Source of the DNA: Candidatus Aminicenantota bacterium
GTDB lineage: Bacteria > Acidobacteriota > Aminicenantia > UBA2199
DNA length: 6,126 nt
Assembly (NCBI GenBank): GCA_020355945.1
Contig: CP070627.1
Span: forward strand, 1,890,744 to 1,896,869
Direction of reading: 5' to 3'
In this document: in pieces, positions 5,397 to 6,126 of the stretch
Numbering within the stretch: the first letter of the stretch is position 1
Layout: each line of letters opens with the position of its first letter
Notes under the pieces: model-generated
What the model was told of the DNA's origin: nothing
Databases searched by the model: none
What the model saw: only the letters and a program-made list of their open reading frames with translations
Program-made: the position numbers and the translations under genes

Positions 5397-6126
5397 ATGA
5401 CTGTTGATTTAGAAAAAATACTTCGACCAAAAGAAAATCCCATGCCACCATTCCCCCCTAAGTATGTCACCCTTGCCAGCGGCGATGAAATGGTTATTCG
5501 CCAGGTAGACCGTGATGAAATCCCGGATATCCTCCCTTTTGTCGAACCATTGATACACGTGGAACGTGATTTTTATAATATCGTGGCTGCCCGGGTGTAT
5601 GGTGAACTCCTGGCATATTACATGTATCGAGTCCAGGATGAATATGTTTTGATTGCCCAAATCGGGAACGAGCTTGCCGCAGTGGTTAACGGCAGGATTG
5701 TTAATGCGGATGTGGGAATGTCTTACCACACCATGGCATTAAGACGCGGGTTGAGAATCGGAGCCCATGCGTTTGCCGCAAAAATGGAATACCACATCGA
5801 TATCATGAAACAAAAAGAAGTGCTCATCGTGGCAGAATCCCCTATCGGGTTCAGGCGGTGGATGATCGAATATAACCTTGAAAAACGATTTCACATCCAA
5901 CATGAATTGGGAGGTGTTCCCTCCTGGTCCCTGACAAAAGAATTATTCGACCGGGCAAGAGGAACCCTGGTAGTAGGCAGACGCCCGGTTCCTAAAGAAC
6001 TCCTGGATAAAGCCCAAACAGAGATTTCCCCCCCCAGCGATCCCCCCACCCCCCCGGAAGATTTATTAGCAGCAACTCGTTCCCTTTATGATACCACCGC
6101 TACAGCTCTTATCGGTATGCGAAAGA
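5397..6126 (+). CDS. Soluble protein with possible GNAT-like acyltransferase fold, N-terminal part; runs off the right edge
   Basis: From the ATG at 5397, 243 codons stay open to the window edge. The residues read as a mixed alpha/beta protein without signal peptide or membrane segments, so it is likely cytoplasmic. Residues 32-60 (MVIRQVDRDEIPDILPFVEP onward) resemble the first strand and helix of GNAT acetyltransferases. Strands follow near 82-88 (EYVLIAQ) and 92-103 (ELAAVVNGRIVN). MALRRGLRIGAHAF (113-126) resembles the acetyl-CoA-binding motif A, with R117, G118 and G122, although the usual inner glycine of R-x-x-G-x-G is an arginine (R120). EVLIVAESPIGFRRWMIEYNLEKRF (141-165) would be the following strand and the helix where GNATs place 'N..A...Y.k.GF'. 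Residues 211-221 form a Pro-rich linker, after which a helical segment begins, so more domains may lie downstream. The gene is certain; the GNAT assignment is tentative, and the substrate is unknown. Confidence 0.6.
   Translation, partial: MTVDLEKILRPKENPMPPFPPKYVTLASGDEMVIRQVDRDEIPDILPFVEPLIHVERDFYNIVAARVYGELLAYYMYRVQDEYVLIAQIGNELAAVVNGRIVNADVGMSYHTMALRRGLRIGAHAFAAKMEYHIDIMKQKEVLIVAESPIGFRRWMIEYNLEKRFHIQHELGGVPSWSLTKELFDRARGTLVVGRRPVPKELLDKAQTEISPPSDPPTPPEDLLAATRSLYDTTATALIGMRK
6028..6055 (+). repeat. Three C-homopolymer runs coding a proline-rich linker
   Basis: C8 (6028-6035), C6 (6042-6047) and C7 (6049-6055) lie within 28 bases and encode SPPSDPPTPPED. The frame continues sensibly on both sides. 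Runs of this length are prone to slippage in replication and to sequencing indels. Confidence 0.8.

Noticed and set aside
5409..5729. Minus-strand open frame of 106 codons
   Set aside because: The plus-strand frame has a good ribosome binding site, promoter and alpha/beta pattern; the antisense frame has none.

Overview
The window reads as bacterial chromosome. It has strong Shine-Dalgarno sites, sigma70-like promoters and moderate GC content with AT-rich intergenic stretches. It holds four genes, and the first and last run off the edges. The mix is an nSTAND-type NTPase, a very large exported BNR/Asp-box (sortilin/VPS10-like) propeller protein with the C-terminal layout common in Acidobacteriota, Gemmatimonadota and Bacteroidota, and a 7-TM LuxR-type regulator. 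This suggests an environmental, Acidobacteriota-like anaerobe (Aminicenantes-like would fit), but that is inference from gene content and not a demonstrated placement.

Layout. Bases 1-657 (minus strand) hold the N-terminal 219 codons of a STAND-family ATPase whose C-terminus lies beyond the left edge. It has its own extended -10 promoter. An AT-rich hairpin separates it from the upstream gene at 751-3927 (minus strand), a 1058-residue secreted beta-propeller protein with eleven recognisable Asp-boxes. Bases 3928-4137 are a divergent control region with a good minus-strand promoter, a 16-bp near-perfect direct repeat and a 13-bp palindrome. Bases 4138-5136 (plus strand) encode a seven-helix membrane protein ending in a LuxR-type DNA-binding domain. 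Bases 5137-5396 hold a GC-rich 10-bp hairpin element that looks like a dispersed extragenic repeat, followed by an AT-rich promoter zone. From 5397 to the right edge (plus strand) runs a soluble protein of uncertain function, possibly GNAT-like, with a proline-rich linker encoded by long C-runs.

How the genes may work together. The only connection the sequence itself suggests is between the divergently transcribed membrane LuxR-type regulator and the exported Asp-box protein. They share a 210-bp intergenic region with repeat elements, so the regulator could sense a membrane or envelope signal and control its neighbour. The NTPase and the right-hand gene appear to be separate transcription units. 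I see no CRISPR array, tRNA, rRNA, transposase or recognisable biosynthetic cluster.
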